A stretch of DNA of 49,953 nucleotides, taken from Micromonospora sp. U21. Lineage in GTDB: Bacteria > Actinomycetota > Actinomycetes > Mycobacteriales > Micromonosporaceae. The position numbers and the translations under genes were made by a program. Of the stretch, positions 16,504-24,577 are shown piece after piece. Location: NCBI RefSeq assembly GCF_018070045.1, contig NZ_JAGPYK010000041.1, positions 1 to 49,953 on the forward strand. Reading direction: 5' to 3'. How positions within the stretch are numbered: position 1 is the first letter of the stretch; the number at the start of each line of letters is the position of its first letter. The notes under the pieces are model-generated. The model was not told where the DNA came from. It did not search any database and saw only the letters and a list, made by a program, of their open reading frames with translations.

Positions 16504-16535
16504 GATGTCGTAGGCGATTCAGCTCCAAAGGGAAC
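16504..16535 (+). repeat. dispersed intergenic repeat, core copy
   Basis: GATGTCGTAGGCGATTCAGC followed by TCCAAAGGGAAC. The inverse copy at 46622-46653 matches 26 of 32 positions, with a continuous core CGATTCAGCTCCAAAGG. Function unknown. Confidence 0.6.
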
Positions 16536-16608
16536 GCGGGGGTGCAACCGAGGCCGACCCGGACGCTGTGGGCACCCGGACCGGGTCCGGCGCCGTGACG
16601 CCCGGGCC

Positions 16609-16629
16609 CGCTCGCATGAACAGCGAGCG
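16609..16629 (-). terminator. hairpin terminator after nagA
   Basis: CGCTCGC and GCGAGCG form a perfect 7-bp stem around ATGAACA, starting 4 nt after the nagA stop codon. There is no T run. Confidence 0.5.
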
Positions 16630-16633
16630 GCGG

Positions 16634-17743
16634 TCACTCCACCCAGGAGCCGCCGCGCAGCACCCGGACCACGTTCAGGTCCTCGTCGAGCACCACCAGG
16701 TCGGCGCGGTGGCCGACCTGGAGGGCACCGACCCGGTCGCCCAGCCCGATGGCTCGGGCCGGGGTGGTGGCTACCATCCGGGCCGCGTCCGCGATCGGGA
16801 TGCCGGCGTCCACGGCGTGTCGCAGTGCGGCATCCATGGTCAGGGTGCTGCCGGCGATCGCGCCGTCCCGGGCCAGCCGCGCCACCCCGTCGGCCACCGT
16901 GACGGCCTGGCCGCCCAGTTCGTACTCACCGTCGGCCATGCCGGCGGCGGCCATCGCGTCGGTGATCAGGGCGGCCCGGTCCGGGCCGGCGGTCGCGGTG
17001 GCGAAGGTAAGCGTGCCGTCGTGCAGGTGCACCCCGTCGGCGACCAGCTCACAGACCACGGTGGGCGCGTCGAGCAGGGCCACCACCGGGCCCGGCTCGC
17101 GGTGGTGCACCGGGCGCATGCCGTTGAACAGGTGGGTGCCGACGCTCGCACCTGCGGCGACCGCGGCGCGGGTCTGGTCGTACGTGGCGTCGGTGTGGCC
17201 GACCGCGGCCACCACCCGCTGGGCGATGAGCAGCTTGATCGCCTCCAGCGCGCCGTCGCGCTCCGGAGCCAGGGTGACCATCCGGATCGCGCCCCCACCC
17301 AGCTCGATCAGCTCGGCCAGCTCGTCCGTGGACGGGTCGCGCAGGTACTCCAGGTTCTGGGCGCCACAGCGGGCGGCGGAGAGATAGGGCCCCTCGAAGT
17401 GGATGCCGGCCAGCACGCCCTCATCGACCAGCGGGGCGAACGCCTCGGTGGCGGCGCGCATCAGCGGGAAGGGCGCGCTGACCAGGCTGGCCAGCAGGGT
17501 GGTGGTGCCGTGCGCCAGGTGGAAGCCGGCAGCCGCCCGGGCCTGGTCGGCGTCCCCGGTGGTGAAGGTGTGCCCACCGCCGCCGTGCGTGTGCATGTCG
17601 ACGAAGCCGGGCAGGATCCAGTGCCCGTCGCGGACCGACGGATACTCCGCCACGGCGGTGATCCGGTCGCCGTTCCACTCGACGCAGCCCTGCCGGATGA
17701 CACCGTTCGGGGTCACCACTCGACCGTTCACCCGTACGCTCAT
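16634..17743 (-). CDS. nagA: N-acetylglucosamine-6-phosphate deacetylase, 369 aa
   Basis: This amidohydrolase converts GlcNAc-6-phosphate to glucosamine-6-phosphate and acetate in cell-wall or chitin sugar recycling. Visible are metal ligands HTHGG (His51, His53), the metal Glu in GIHFEGPYLS, His in AAVGHTD and GTHLFNGM, and catalytic Asp in LITDAMAA. Length is typical. ATG overlaps the preceding kinase stop by 4 bp, so it is translated in an operon with the ROK kinase and SIS protein. No nagB lies in the window. Confidence 0.93.
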   Translation of the reverse strand: MSVRVNGRVVTPNGVIRQGCVEWNGDRITAVAEYPSVRDGHWILPGFVDMHTHGGGGHTFTTGDADQARAAAGFHLAHGTTTLLASLVSAPFPLMRAATEAFAPLVDEGVLAGIHFEGPYLSAARCGAQNLEYLRDPSTDELAELIELGGGAIRMVTLAPERDGALEAIKLLIAQRVVAAVGHTDATYDQTRAAVAAGASVGTHLFNGMRPVHHREPGPVVALLDAPTVVCELVADGVHLHDGTLTFATATAGPDRAALITDAMAAAGMADGEYELGGQAVTVADGVARLARDGAIAGSTLTMDAALRHAVDAGIPIADAARMVATTPARAIGLGDRVGALQVGHRADLVVLDEDLNVVRVLRGGSWVE

Positions 17744-18711
17744 CGCTTCTCCTGATGGTCACGGACGCGCGCGGCGTCCAGGGCGAGCAGGGCGGCGCCG
17801 AGGCAGCCGGCCTCGTCGCCGAGGGCCGCCGCGACCAGCCGCGGCTCCCGGTGGAAGGTCATCCGCTCGTGCAGCGCCGCCCGCAAGGGGACGAACAGCC
17901 GGTCCCCGGCCTGGGCCAGGCCACCGCCGAGCACGACCGTCGCCACGTCGAACAGCGCCTGCCCGGAGGCCAGGCCGTCGGCGAGCGCGTCGACCGCCTC
18001 CTGCCAGACCCGGCCGGCGAGCGGCTCGCCGGCCGCGGCCCGCTCGGCCACCTCGGCAGCCGTCACCCGCCCGTCGGGTGACTCGTCGGCCAGCTCGGCA
18101 TAGCGGCGGCCGATCGCGGCGGCCGAGGCGACCGCCTCCAGGCAGCCGCGCCGGCCGCAGCCGCAGCGCGGCCCGTCGGGACGGACCAGGATGTGACCGA
18201 TCTCCCCGGCGGCGCCGTGTGCGCCGACGGCGGCCGTGCCGACGACCACGTGCGCGGCGGCGATGCCGGTGCCGATCGCCACGAAGAGGACGTGCCCGGT
18301 GCCGCGCCCGGCACCGAGCCGGGCCTCGGCCAGGCCGCCGACCCGCACGTCGTGGCCGAGCGCCGTGGGCAGGCCGAGTCGCGCCACCGCCAGGTCCCGC
18401 AGCGGTACGTCCCGGAAGCCCACGTTCGCCGACCAGACCGCAACCCCGCGCACCTCGTCCACCACCCCGGGCACGGCGATGCCGAGCGCGACCGGGGTGA
18501 ACCCGTCGGCGCGGGCCTTGTCGGCCAGCCCTTCGGCGACGTCCAGGATGGTGCCGATCACGGCGGCCGGGCCGCGTGCGGCGTTGGTGGGGTGCCGCTC
18601 GGTGCGCACCGCGACGCCGTCCGGCCGGACCACGGCGCACTTCATGCCGGTGCCGCCGACGTCCAGCGCGACGACCACCGGGTCCGCGGGCACGGATTCG
18701 TCGTCGTTCAC
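17740..18711 (-). CDS. ROK-family sugar kinase, 323 aa
   Basis: V-V-A-L-D-V-G-G-T-G-M-K-C-A-V is the ATP phosphate-binding motif; G-H-I-L-V with CGCGRRGCLEAVAS is the ROK zinc site. The catalytic Asp sits in A-L-G-H-D-V-R-V (His-Asp rather than the usual Asn-Asp). The partner genes suggest it phosphorylates N-acetylglucosamine or a related amino sugar to feed NagA. It overlaps both neighbours by 4 bp (ATGA). Confidence 0.88.
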   Translation of the reverse strand: MNDDESVPADPVVVALDVGGTGMKCAVVRPDGVAVRTERHPTNAARGPAAVIGTILDVAEGLADKARADGFTPVALGIAVPGVVDEVRGVAVWSANVGFRDVPLRDLAVARLGLPTALGHDVRVGGLAEARLGAGRGTGHVLFVAIGTGIAAAHVVVGTAAVGAHGAAGEIGHILVRPDGPRCGCGRRGCLEAVASAAAIGRRYAELADESPDGRVTAAEVAERAAAGEPLAGRVWQEAVDALADGLASGQALFDVATVVLGGGLAQAGDRLFVPLRAALHERMTFHREPRLVAAALGDEAGCLGAALLALDAARVRDHQEKR

Positions 18712-19637
18712 GCCAACACCACCGACCGGGTCAGGTGTCGGGGTGCGTCCGGGTCGAGGCCCCGGCTGGTGGCCAGCGCGACCGCGAAGCGCTGGGCCAG
18801 GATCAGGTCAGCCATCGGGTCGACCGGGGTACGACCGGCGGCCCAGCTGCCCAGCACCGTGCGGCAGCCGTGGGTGCGGCTGTGTACGAAGGCCGCGCCG
18901 GTGGCGGCCACGTCCTCGGGCAGCCCGTCGGGCAGCTCGCCGAACGCCCAGACGAGCCGGCCGGGCGCGGCGATCGAGATGGGTCCGTGCCGGTAGTCCA
19001 TCGCCGGGTACGCCTCGGCCCAGAAGGTGGCCGCCTCGCGGCACTTCAACGCGGCCTCCTGGGCCAGCCCCACCGTCCACCCCCGGCCGAGGAAGGTGAC
19101 CTGCCCGATGGTTGCCGGGTCGATCGGCAGCGGCGCGCGCACCGCCACCTCGGCGTCGGCGGCGAGTGCGGTCACCGGGTCGCCGAGGTGGGCCCGGAGC
19201 AGGGCCAGCGCGGTGGTCGCGAAGCGGGTCTGCACCACCGACCGCTCGTCGGCGAAGGGCATGGTCACCGCGGCGGTGGTGAGGTCGACCGCCGGGGACG
19301 CCGGGTCGCCGACGATGACGGTGCTGGGCACCCGCCCGCGTAGAGCGGTGAGCAGTTCCAGCACCTCGGTGGTGGTGCCGGAGCGGGTGATGGCGATCAG
19401 CCGGTCGTAGTTGCGGCCGGCGGGGAACTCGGACGCCTGGAAAGCGTCGGTCTCGCCCTGGCCGGCCTGCTCGCGGCGGGCCGCGTACGCCATCGCCATG
19501 AACCACGACGTGCCGCAACCGACGACGGCGACCCGCTCACCGGGGCGCGGCAGGTCACCGCGCACGACGCCGGCCAGCTCGGCTGCCTCCCGCCAGCAGT
19601 CGGGTTGACTCGCGATCTCCGCGTCCACGTACGCCAT
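18708..19637 (-). CDS. SIS-domain sugar isomerase/deaminase (AgaS/GlmS-like), 309 aa
   Basis: Two tandem SIS domains without the GlmS glutaminase domain: V-A-V-V-G-C-G-T-S-W-F-M-A and A-I-T-R-S-G-T-T-T-E in the first, F-L-G-R-G-W-T-V-G-L-A-Q-E-A-A-L-K in the second, then the typical E-A-Y-P-A-M-D-Y-R-H-G-P. It probably acts as an amino-sugar-phosphate deaminase/isomerase in the pathway that ends with NagA; this would fill the missing nagB step. ATG 19637 has an optimal GAGGA site. First gene of the three-gene operon, divergent from the DeoR regulator. Confidence 0.85.
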   Translation of the reverse strand: MAYVDAEIASQPDCWREAAELAGVVRGDLPRPGERVAVVGCGTSWFMAMAYAARREQAGQGETDAFQASEFPAGRNYDRLIAITRSGTTTEVLELLTALRGRVPSTVIVGDPASPAVDLTTAAVTMPFADERSVVQTRFATTALALLRAHLGDPVTALAADAEVAVRAPLPIDPATIGQVTFLGRGWTVGLAQEAALKCREAATFWAEAYPAMDYRHGPISIAAPGRLVWAFGELPDGLPEDVAATGAAFVHSRTHGCRTVLGSWAAGRTPVDPMADLILAQRFAVALATSRGLDPDAPRHLTRSVVLA

Positions 19638-19690
19638 GGGAACTCCTCGCAGGGCCGGCCGGTGCGCAATACGGCTCGTTACACCCGTAT

Positions 19691-19712
19691 TTCGCGCGTC
19701 ATTCTGCGCGAA
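19691..19712. promoter_or_regulatory. candidate DeoR operator 1
   Basis: TTCGCGC and GCGCGAA form a perfect 7-bp inverted repeat with an 8-bp spacer, about 55 bp before the SIS gene start. The half-site resembles that in the second site at 19774-19797. Confidence 0.5.
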
Positions 19713-19773
19713 CCCGGGTGGTCGTGGCAACCGACCGACCGATCGCGCAGGCCGGTCTTTTGCGCCACCCTAG

Positions 19774-19797
19774 TTTCGCGCACTAGTGTGCACGCAA
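19774..19797. promoter_or_regulatory. candidate DeoR operator 2
   Basis: TTTCGCGCACTAGTGTGCAC plus GCAA is an imperfect palindrome centred on CACTAGTG, 40 bp before the regulator start, placed to allow autoregulation. Confidence 0.5.
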
Positions 19798-19836
19798 TCA
19801 ATCACCGTCCGTGCAGTCACTGGGAGGGCCCCCGCG

Positions 19837-20622
19837 GTGGACCGGTACGCCAGATGGAACGCCCTGCTCGAGATGCTGACCGACAACGGCCGGGTCAGCG
19901 TCGAGGCGGCCGCCGAGCGGCTGGACGTCTCCCAGGCCACCATCCGGCGCGACTTCGACCAGCTCGCCCAGCAGCAGATGATCACCAGGACCCGGGGCGG
20001 CGCGGTCGCCAACGGGGTCTCCTATGACCTGCCGCTGCGCTACAAGACGGCCAAGCACTCGGCGGAGAAGCAGCGGATCGGCGCCGCCGCCGCGGCGCTC
20101 GTCACGCCCGGCACGGTGGTCGGCCTGAACGGCGGCACCACCAGCACCGAGGTGGCCCGCGCCCTGGCCGTCCGGCCAGACCTGAACACCAGTGCCGAGG
20201 GTGCCCAGCTCACCGTGGTGACCAACGCGCTGAACATCGCCAACGAGCTGCTGGTGCGATCCCGGATGAAGGTCGTGGTGGCCGGCGGGGTGGTGCGCCC
20301 GAAGTCGTTCGAGCTGGTCGGTCCCCTGGGCGGGGCGCTGCTGCGTGAGGTCACCCTGGACGTCGCGCTGCTCGGCGTGGACGCGATCGACCCGCAGCTC
20401 GGTGCCGCCGCCCACCACGAGGGAGAGGCGGCGATGAACAATCTGATGGTGGCCCGCGCCAAGCGGGTGGTGATCATCGCGGACTCGTCCAAGTTGGGGG
20501 GTCACGCCTTCGCCCGGATCTGCCCGGTCGACCGGGTCGAGACGCTGGTGACGGACTCCGGCGCTGCCCCGGAGATCGTGGAAGCCTTCCGCGCCGCCGG
20601 CGTGCAGGTCGTCTGCGCCTGA
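19837..20622 (+). CDS. DeoR-family transcriptional regulator, 261 aa
   Basis: The N-terminal winged helix contains RVSVEAAAERLDVSQATIRR (about residues 18-38), and the C-terminal DeoR sensor domain carries V-G-L-N-G-G-T-T-S-T-E and V-V-T-N-A-L-N-I-A, a sugar-phosphate binding fold. GTG 19837 has GGGAGGG upstream. Divergent from the amino-sugar operon; the 199-bp intergenic region has two related palindromes. It most likely represses that operon until an amino-sugar phosphate accumulates. Confidence 0.92.
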   Translation: MDRYARWNALLEMLTDNGRVSVEAAAERLDVSQATIRRDFDQLAQQQMITRTRGGAVANGVSYDLPLRYKTAKHSAEKQRIGAAAAALVTPGTVVGLNGGTTSTEVARALAVRPDLNTSAEGAQLTVVTNALNIANELLVRSRMKVVVAGGVVRPKSFELVGPLGGALLREVTLDVALLGVDAIDPQLGAAAHHEGEAAMNNLMVARAKRVVIIADSSKLGGHAFARICPVDRVETLVTDSGAAPEIVEAFRAAGVQVVCA

Positions 20623-20665
20623 CCCGTCACTCTCCGTCGATGAAACGCGTCGTCCGGCGCGTCGA

Positions 20666-20703
20666 TGCATACCGCGTATTGTTTCCGTCTGCATACCGCG
20701 TAT
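20666..20703 (+). promoter_or_regulatory. tandem operator, two copies of a 14-bp site
   Basis: TGCATACCGCGTAT occurs at 20666-20679 and again at 20690-20703, 24 bp start to start. Each holds ATAC-N3-GTAT, an internal palindrome. They overlap the predicted promoter of the ABC genes, so a repressor is expected; no GntR- or PadR-type gene adjoins. Confidence 0.6.
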
Positions 20704-20706
20704 GGT
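20679..20706 (+). promoter_or_regulatory. promoter of the ABC exporter operon
   Basis: TTGTTT at 20679-20684 and TATGGT at 20701-20706 are separated by 16 bp. The two TGCATACCGCGTAT sites overlap the -35 and -10 boxes. Confidence 0.5.
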
Positions 20707-20742
20707 GTCGGCTGTCACGCCCACCATCGGGGGAGGTGCAGC

Positions 20743-21753
20743 TTGCCAGCTGTCCTGGAGATCGAAGGTCTACGTAAGACGTACACGAGTCGTCGACGCG
20801 GCACCCGCAACGCGCTCGACGGCTTCGACATGCGGGTCGACGCCGGGCAGGTGCACGGCTTCCTGGGCCCCAACGGGTCCGGCAAGACCACCACTCTGCG
20901 CACACTGCTCGGCCTGATCCGGCCCGATGGCGGTCGGATGGCGCTGCTCGGGCACGACGTGCCCGGTGCGCTGCCCAGCGTCGCCGGTCAGGTCGGCGCG
21001 ATCGTGGAGAGCCCGCAGTTCTTCCCGCACTTCTCCGCCCGGGACACGCTGTCCCTGCTGGCCGGGGCGGGCGAGGTGCCGGCAACCCGGGTCGACGAGG
21101 TGCTGGAACTCGTCGGGCTACGCGACCGGGCCGGCGAGCGGGTGAAGACGTACTCGCTGGGCATGAAGCAGCGGCTGGCCGTCGCGTCCGCTCTACTGAA
21201 GAACCCGAAGCTGCTCATCCTCGACGAGCCGGCCAACGGCCTCGACCCGGGCGGCATCCGGGAGATGCGCACGCTGATGCGGACGCTCGCCGAATCCGGG
21301 ATGACCGTGGTGCTGTCCAGCCACATCCTCGGCGAGATCCAGCTGATCTGCGACTCGGTCACGATCATCTCGCTGGGCCGGCGGGTCGCCTTCGGCCCGG
21401 TCGACGAGGTGCTCGCCCAGCACTCGTCGGGCGCGGTCCGGGTCCGGCTGGAGGCGGTCAGCGACCTGCCCGTGGCCACCGACGCGCTCACCCGGGCCGG
21501 GATCCGGGTCACCGGCCACCCGGACCACCTGATGCTCGCCGGCGTCGACAAGCCGGCCACGGTGACCCGGCTGCTCGCCGAGAACAACCTCTACGTCAGC
21601 GAGCTGGCTCCGGTCGCCGTCGACCTGGAGAGCGTCTTCCTCGAACTGACCGCCACCGCGCCGGTACCAGGTCAGCACCGGCAGGTCGACGAGTCCATGA
21701 AGGTCGGTGGGACGGGTCAGCCCGGCGCCACCGGGGGAGGGTGGGGCGCGTGA
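20743..21753 (+). CDS. ABC transporter ATP-binding protein, 336 aa
   Basis: This nucleotide-binding subunit has Walker A GPNGSGKTT (about 42-50), signature YSLGMKQRLA, and Walker B LLILDEPANGLD, followed by a DUF4162-like C-terminal region (about 225-310). It is of the drug/lantibiotic-export type that pairs with ABC-2 permeases. The start is TTG 20743, with GGGGGAGG 6-8 nt upstream; no ATG or GTG start is as good. The stop overlaps the permease start (GTGA). Its cargo is unknown. Confidence 0.92.
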   Translation: MPAVLEIEGLRKTYTSRRRGTRNALDGFDMRVDAGQVHGFLGPNGSGKTTTLRTLLGLIRPDGGRMALLGHDVPGALPSVAGQVGAIVESPQFFPHFSARDTLSLLAGAGEVPATRVDEVLELVGLRDRAGERVKTYSLGMKQRLAVASALLKNPKLLILDEPANGLDPGGIREMRTLMRTLAESGMTVVLSSHILGEIQLICDSVTIISLGRRVAFGPVDEVLAQHSSGAVRVRLEAVSDLPVATDALTRAGIRVTGHPDHLMLAGVDKPATVTRLLAENNLYVSELAPVAVDLESVFLELTATAPVPGQHRQVDESMKVGGTGQPGATGGGWGA

Positions 21754-22766
21754 GCCTCTATCGTACGGAGCTGCGCCGGCTCGCCAAGCGGCGCTTCACC
21801 CGTTACATGTCGCTGCTCGGCCTGCTGGTGCTGGCCGCGGTGGTGGTCGGGGTGTTCTTCACCAACCAGAAGATCGACGCCGGCCAGCTGGCCCGGGCCG
21901 AGCGCCAGGCCGACCAGCAGTACCAGGAGCAGGTGCGCTGGAGCGAGCAGGAGCGCGCCGCCTGCGAGCAGGCCAAGGCGGCGGGTACGTCGAGCGACGG
22001 TCGCTACCCCGACGACTGCTCCCTGATCACGGCGCCGGCGCGGGACCAGATCCAGGCCGAGTGGTTCCTGCCCTCGACGTTCAACTTCCGGCAGACGTTC
22101 GACGAGACGCTGATCCCGTTCGCGGCGATCCTCGCCCTGGTCGGGTTCGTGGTCGGCGCGTCCTTCATCGGTGCCGAGTGGAGCACCGGCGGCATGATGA
22201 ACCTGCTGCTCTGGCGGCCGAAGCGGCTCACCGTCCTGCTCACCAAGCTGGCCGCGCTGCTCACCGGCATCCTGGCGGTGACGCTGCCCGCTGCGGTGCT
22301 CTGGTTCGCCGGGTTCTGGGCGGTCGCCGCGTTCCGGGGCAGCACCGAGAAGATGACCTCCGGCGCCTGGCAGTCGTTCGCCCTGACCGGGCTGCGTGGC
22401 GTGGTGCTGGTGCTGGTGGTCACCACCATCGGCTTCGCGCTGGCCTCGCTGGGTCGGCACACCGCGATGGCACTCGGCGGCGTGGTGGCGCTGATGGTGG
22501 TCGGCCAGTTCGGCCTCGGCATCCTGCTGTCGATGGCCAGCGCGCGGTTCACCGAGGCGTGGCTGCTGCCCACGTACGTGGCGGCCTGGATGCAGAAGAA
22601 GATCACCCTGCAGGACTGGAACTCCTGCAACGCCACCTACTACGGGGAGTGCAAGCCGGACACGCTCGACATCACCTGGCAGCAGTCCTCCGTGCTGCTC
22701 TCCGTCGGGCTGGTGGTGATCCTCGGCGCGGCGCTCTGGGCGATGCGTCGGCGGGACATCTCCTGA
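21750..22766 (+). CDS. ABC-2 type permease, 338 aa
   Basis: The protein has six or seven hydrophobic segments, the first (about 20-40) followed by an extracytoplasmic loop with two cysteines. The loop has AACEQAK and DDCSLITAP, and there is another Cys pair (WNSCNATYYGECKP) before the last helix. W-S-T-G-G-M-M-N-L-L-L-W-R-P-K and T-K-L-A-A-L-L-T-G are typical of ABC-2 permeases. The start is GTG 21750, overlapping the ATPase stop by 4 bp. Confidence 0.88.
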   Translation: MSLYRTELRRLAKRRFTRYMSLLGLLVLAAVVVGVFFTNQKIDAGQLARAERQADQQYQEQVRWSEQERAACEQAKAAGTSSDGRYPDDCSLITAPARDQIQAEWFLPSTFNFRQTFDETLIPFAAILALVGFVVGASFIGAEWSTGGMMNLLLWRPKRLTVLLTKLAALLTGILAVTLPAAVLWFAGFWAVAAFRGSTEKMTSGAWQSFALTGLRGVVLVLVVTTIGFALASLGRHTAMALGGVVALMVVGQFGLGILLSMASARFTEAWLLPTYVAAWMQKKITLQDWNSCNATYYGECKPDTLDITWQQSSVLLSVGLVVILGAALWAMRRRDIS

Positions 22767-22859
22767 CCAGCGCGGCACGGCGCGGCCGGCCCGGCCGTCG
22801 GGCTTCCCGGCGGTGCGGGGCCGGCCGCGCCGGCTGCTGCGACCCGGGCCGACCCTGGC

Positions 22860-22865
22860 TAGGCT
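22860..22865 (+). promoter_or_regulatory. -10 box of leaderless DUF3263 gene
   Basis: TAGGCT, 7 nt before ATG 22873. Confidence 0.5.
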
Positions 22866-22872
22866 GAGCGCC

Positions 22873-23283
22873 ATGCCCGCCGACGCCACCCCGGCCTCCC
22901 CCGAGCCGTCCACCGACGCTCGTCCGGGCGACGTGGCCGGTGGCGGGCCGACCGTCCCGACACCCCGACCGGCGCCGCCCGTCGAGAGCACCACCACCAC
23001 CGCTGACCCCGCGCCGGCCCCCGGAGCCGATGCCGAACCCACCGCGCCCGTGGCGGGGCTGACCGAGCGGGAACGGGCCATCCTCGCCTTCGAGCAGCAG
23101 TGGTGGCGGCACGCCGGTGCCAAGGAGCAGGCCGTCCGGGACACCTTCGGGGTCTCCTCAACCCGGTACTACCAACTGCTCAACGGGCTGCTCGACAACC
23201 CGGCGGCGCTGGCCGCCGACCCCGTGCTGATCGGCCGGCTCCGCCGGCTCCGCTCGTCGCGTGCCCGCGGTCGCCGTCGCTGA
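22873..23283 (+). CDS. DUF3263-domain protein, 136 aa
   Basis: The first ~55 residues are Pro/Ala/Thr-rich and probably disordered. The rest is the DUF3263 module: LTERERAILAFEQQWWRHAG, then D-T-F-G-V-S-S-T-R-Y-Y-Q-L-L-N. This helix-turn-helix-like actinobacterial domain is of unknown function and perhaps DNA-binding. The protein ends in a basic Arg-rich tail. Confidence 0.85.
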   Translation: MPADATPASPEPSTDARPGDVAGGGPTVPTPRPAPPVESTTTTADPAPAPGADAEPTAPVAGLTERERAILAFEQQWWRHAGAKEQAVRDTFGVSSTRYYQLLNGLLDNPAALAADPVLIGRLRRLRSSRARGRRR

Positions 23284-23394
23284 CGCTGTCGCTCGCCCAC
23301 CTGCCCCAACTTTTGATTGTCGGGATATCAACCGCCAGGTCGCCAACCGCTGGGACCGGCGTCCCCGGTGCCCGGTCCGTCCGGACCGGCGGAA

Positions 23395-23419
23395 GCATGG
23401 CATCAGATTCGGCGGGTAG
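23395..23419 (+). promoter_or_regulatory. SigB-type promoter candidate for the membrane-stress cluster
   Basis: GCAT-N15-GGGTAG resembles the stress-sigma consensus GNNT-N14-16-GGGTA(C/T) known from Streptomyces SigB-type factors, with one deviation at the last base. It lies 58 bp before the gene at 23477. Confidence 0.4.
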
Positions 23420-23476
23420 GCGGGGAGCGTCCCGGGTCGCTGCCACGCGGCTCCGGGCGGACGGAGGGAGCGGGCT

Positions 23477-24163
23477 ATGACGGGTAGCAACCCGAGCCGG
23501 CCACCACAGGGTGCGACCGGCACCGTACAGCAGGCTCGGCAGGAGGCGTCCCGGGTTGGACAGCAGGCCGCGCAGGCCGGTGGACAGGTGACCCACACCG
23601 CCGCCGAGCAGGGCGGCCAGGTGGCCGCGGAAGCGCGCCAGCAGGCCCGGCGAATGACCGGGGAGGCCACCGGCCAGCTGCGTGAGCAGGCCCGGTCGCA
23701 ACAGCAGCGGGCTGTCGACGGGCTGCGCGATCTGGGTCAGGGGCTCAACTCGATGGCCGAGCGGGACGGTGACTCCGGGCTGGCGGGCCAGGCGGTCCGC
23801 CGGGCGGGGGACGCCGCGCAACGGGCCGCCGGCTGGCTGGACGGACGGGAGCCGGGGGACGTACTGGACGAGGTACGCACGTACGCCCGACGCAACCCCG
23901 GGATGTTCCTGGCCGGCGCGGCGGTGGCCGGACTGCTGGTCGGTCGACTCACCCGTGGTCTAACCAGCGCTGGCGGCGCAGGTGTGTCAGGCGGCCCAGC
24001 GGCAGAATACGGCCATCCGGACGGCGGCGGACCGCAGCCCTACGACCGCGCGCTCGACGCGCCCTACCAGCCCGAACAGCCGTATACCGGTACGGCTCGG
24101 GCGCAGAACATCTCGCCGGCCGGTCGGCCGGAGCGGGACCTGCCGGGCGGGGTGGCGCCATGA
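23477..24163 (+). CDS. Ala/Gln-rich membrane-anchored protein, 228 aa
   Basis: Residues 15-80 are a repetitive helical region rich in Gln, Ala and Gly (repeats of the type Q-Q-A-R-Q-E-A and G-Q-V-A-A-E-A-R-Q-Q-A), resembling apolipoprotein or LEA-like amphipathic helices. One short membrane segment G-M-F-L-A-G-A-A-V-A-G-L-L-V-G-R is near residues 145-160. The tail is polar. No enzyme motif. ATGA overlap with the next gene. The context (holin-like and DUF3618 proteins) suggests a membrane- or envelope-stress function. Confidence 0.75.
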   Translation: MTGSNPSRPPQGATGTVQQARQEASRVGQQAAQAGGQVTHTAAEQGGQVAAEARQQARRMTGEATGQLREQARSQQQRAVDGLRDLGQGLNSMAERDGDSGLAGQAVRRAGDAAQRAAGWLDGREPGDVLDEVRTYARRNPGMFLAGAAVAGLLVGRLTRGLTSAGGAGVSGGPAAEYGHPDGGGPQPYDRALDAPYQPEQPYTGTARAQNISPAGRPERDLPGGVAP

Positions 24164-24555
24164 GCGCCCCGGAGAAGGAGCGGGCCCAGGCCTCGGTCGG
24201 CGACCTGCTGGGTGACGTCACCCGGGACCTCTCCACGCTGATGCGCAAGGAGGTCGAGCTGGCCAAGGCCGAACTCCGCGAGGAGGCGAGCCAGGCCGGC
24301 AAGGCCGGCGGCATGTTCGGCGGTGCGGGGTTGGCCGGGTTCCTGGCCGTCCTGTTCGTGTCGTACGCGGTGTGGTGGGGGCTGTCGAACACGATGGACC
24401 AGGGCTGGGCGGCGCTGATCGTCGCGGTGATCTGGGCGGTCGTGGCCGGTGGCCTCTTCATCAGCGCCCGGAGCCAGCTCCAGCGGGCGCGTGCGGTGCT
24501 GCCGCGGACGAAGCAGACCGCCCGGGAGATGCCGGACGCCCTGCGCGGTCGGTGA
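24160..24555 (+). CDS. holin-like membrane protein (Phage_holin_3_6/Actinobacteria holin X type), 131 aa
   Basis: The N-terminal amphipathic region S-V-G-D-L-L-G-D-V-T-R-D-L-S-T-L-M-R-K-E plus V-E-L-A-K-A-E-L is diagnostic for this family; two membrane helices follow (about 47-70 and 78-102). Despite the name, these proteins are chromosomal and not linked to phage lysis here: there is no endolysin or structural phage gene. Part of the 23477-25231 operon. Confidence 0.85.
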   Translation: MSAPEKERAQASVGDLLGDVTRDLSTLMRKEVELAKAELREEASQAGKAGGMFGGAGLAGFLAVLFVSYAVWWGLSNTMDQGWAALIVAVIWAVVAGGLFISARSQLQRARAVLPRTKQTAREMPDALRGR

Positions 24556-24577
24556 ACGAGTCGGGAGGGAAGAGATC

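Noticed and set aside
24160..24555. Holin-like gene as evidence of a prophage
   Set aside because: The family is a chromosomal membrane protein; no lysin, portal, capsid or integrase gene is nearby.
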